Below, piece after piece: positions 63,622 to 64,000 of a stretch of 64,000 nucleotides of DNA. Below the pieces are notes generated by a model. The model worked only from the letters and a program-made list of their open reading frames with translations, did no database searches and was not told where the DNA came from. The DNA comes from Pseudocitrobacter sp913778145. GTDB taxonomy: Bacteria > Pseudomonadota > Gammaproteobacteria > Enterobacterales > Enterobacteriaceae. The translations under genes were made by a program, and so were the position numbers. Location: positions 17,679-81,678 of the forward strand of contig JALNTX010000019.1 in the NCBI GenBank assembly GCA_035726825.1, read 5' to 3'. Position 1 is the first letter of the stretch. The number at the start of each line of letters is the position of its first letter.

Positions 63622-63726
63622 ATTTGATGCCTGGCAGTTTATGAATCACTTTGTGATTCACCCTTCGGGCCGTTGCTTCGCAACGTTCAAAAGCTTTCGC
63701 TTTTGTCCTACTCTCTTATCGAGTAG
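63622..63726 (-). other. rRNA spacer with 5S 3'-end fragment and five hairpins
   Basis: A 16-base copy of the 5S 3' end and flank (63622-63637) is followed by five small hairpins: TGAATCAC/GTGATTCA (63642-63660), CCC/GGG (63661-63669), CGTTG/CAACG (63671-63685), AAAAGC/GCTTTT (63689-63704) and CTACTC/GAGTAG (63708-63726). They probably fold in the primary transcript between 5S and tRNA-Thr. Confidence 0.8.
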
Positions 63727-63765
63727 TGAACTGCCTCAAAGGTCAGTGCCATACTTCTTAATTTG

Positions 63766-63885
63766 ATGCCTGGCAGTTCCCTACTCTCGCATGGGGAGGC
63801 CCCACACTACCATCGGCGCTACGGCGTTTCACTTCTGAGTTCGGCATGGGGTCAGGTGGGACCACCGCGCTACTGCCGCCAGGCA
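63766..63885 (-). rRNA. 5S rRNA (proximal copy, rrfD position)
   Basis: This is a complete 120-base 5S gene on the minus strand, starting TGCCTGGCGGC and ending CTGCCAGGCAT. It follows the 23S gene by 95 bases and keeps the usual C-G helix I pair. Confidence 0.97.
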
Positions 63886-63980
63886 AATTCTGTTGTATTA
63901 ACCCGCTTATCGCCGGCTAATTTAATCTGTTATCAAGCTTACTTATCGATGTCTCTTCGCCAAAACATCTTCGGCGTTGT

Positions 63981-64000
63981 AAGGTTAAGCCTCACGGTTC
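63981..64000 (-). rRNA. 23S rRNA 3' end (partial, cut by window edge)
   Basis: The last 20 bases on the minus strand read GAACCGTGAGGCTTAACCTT, the 3' end of enteric 23S rRNA. The rest lies beyond the window. The 95-base spacer to 5S (63886-63980) contains the processing-stem sequence that begins ACAACGCCGAAGATGTTTTG. Confidence 0.92.

Noticed and set aside
63181..63644. Several overlapping short frames across the rRNA/tRNA region
   Set aside because: They are translations of 5S rRNA, tRNA-Thr and REP sequence.

Overview
The window is a chromosomal core segment from an enteric gammaproteobacterium (Enterobacteriaceae). Almost every gene is recognisable as an E. coli K-12 orthologue in the same order, from arcB to the 3' end of an rRNA operon that matches the position of E. 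coli rrnD. Both the REP family built on CCCTCTCCC/GGGAGAGGG arms and the msrPQ pair beside acuI point to the Enterobacter/Citrobacter/Salmonella side of the family. The sequence alone does not fix the genus. I see no prophage, insertion sequence, CRISPR array or accessory island, and no convincing new multi-gene system. What is new or unusual here lies in repeats and control sequences.

Layout: 1-3.2 kb holds the 5' part of arcB and yhcC (both minus strand), separated by a 55-bp tandem array that supplies the C-terminus of YhcC. 3.9-9.8 kb is gltBD (glutamate synthase). 10-15.5 kb is the sialic acid operon nanATEKQ with its repressor gene nanR and a three-hexamer NanR operator. 15.6-18 kb has sspAB and rplM-rpsI. 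18.3-22.7 kb has zapE, zapG, degQ and degS (division and envelope proteolysis). 22.7-24.6 kb is mdh/argR. 25-30 kb has two tandem yhcN paralogues, yhcO and the aaeXAB efflux operon with aaeR. 30.4-42.7 kb is a minus-strand block: tldD, yhdP, rng, maf, mreDCB and csrD (envelope, shape, RNA turnover). 42.9-52.4 kb is a plus-strand block: acuI, msrPQ, aroQ, accBC, yhdT, panF, prmA, dusB and fis. 52.5-58.5 kb is yhdU, acrS/acrEF and yhdV. 58.6-63.2 kb is an amino-acid ABC transporter operon, yhdWXYZ. 63.2-64 kb is the distal end of an rRNA operon on the minus strand (23S 3' end, 5S, tRNA-Thr, 5S, terminator).

Compared with E. coli K-12 (from memory), the gltF/yhcADEF cluster, dcuD and yhdJ are absent at their usual places and msrPQ is present between acuI and aroQ.

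The strongest regulatory observations are: a textbook sigma-54 promoter with two NtrC-like sites about three helical turns apart upstream of yhdWXYZ; a full 127-bp ERIC element inside that operon's untranslated leader; a perfect 12-bp inverted repeat whose 3' arm contains the msrP ribosome-binding site; two 5S genes of one operon that differ by a compensatory base-pair change; and decayed 5S/terminator fragments around them.
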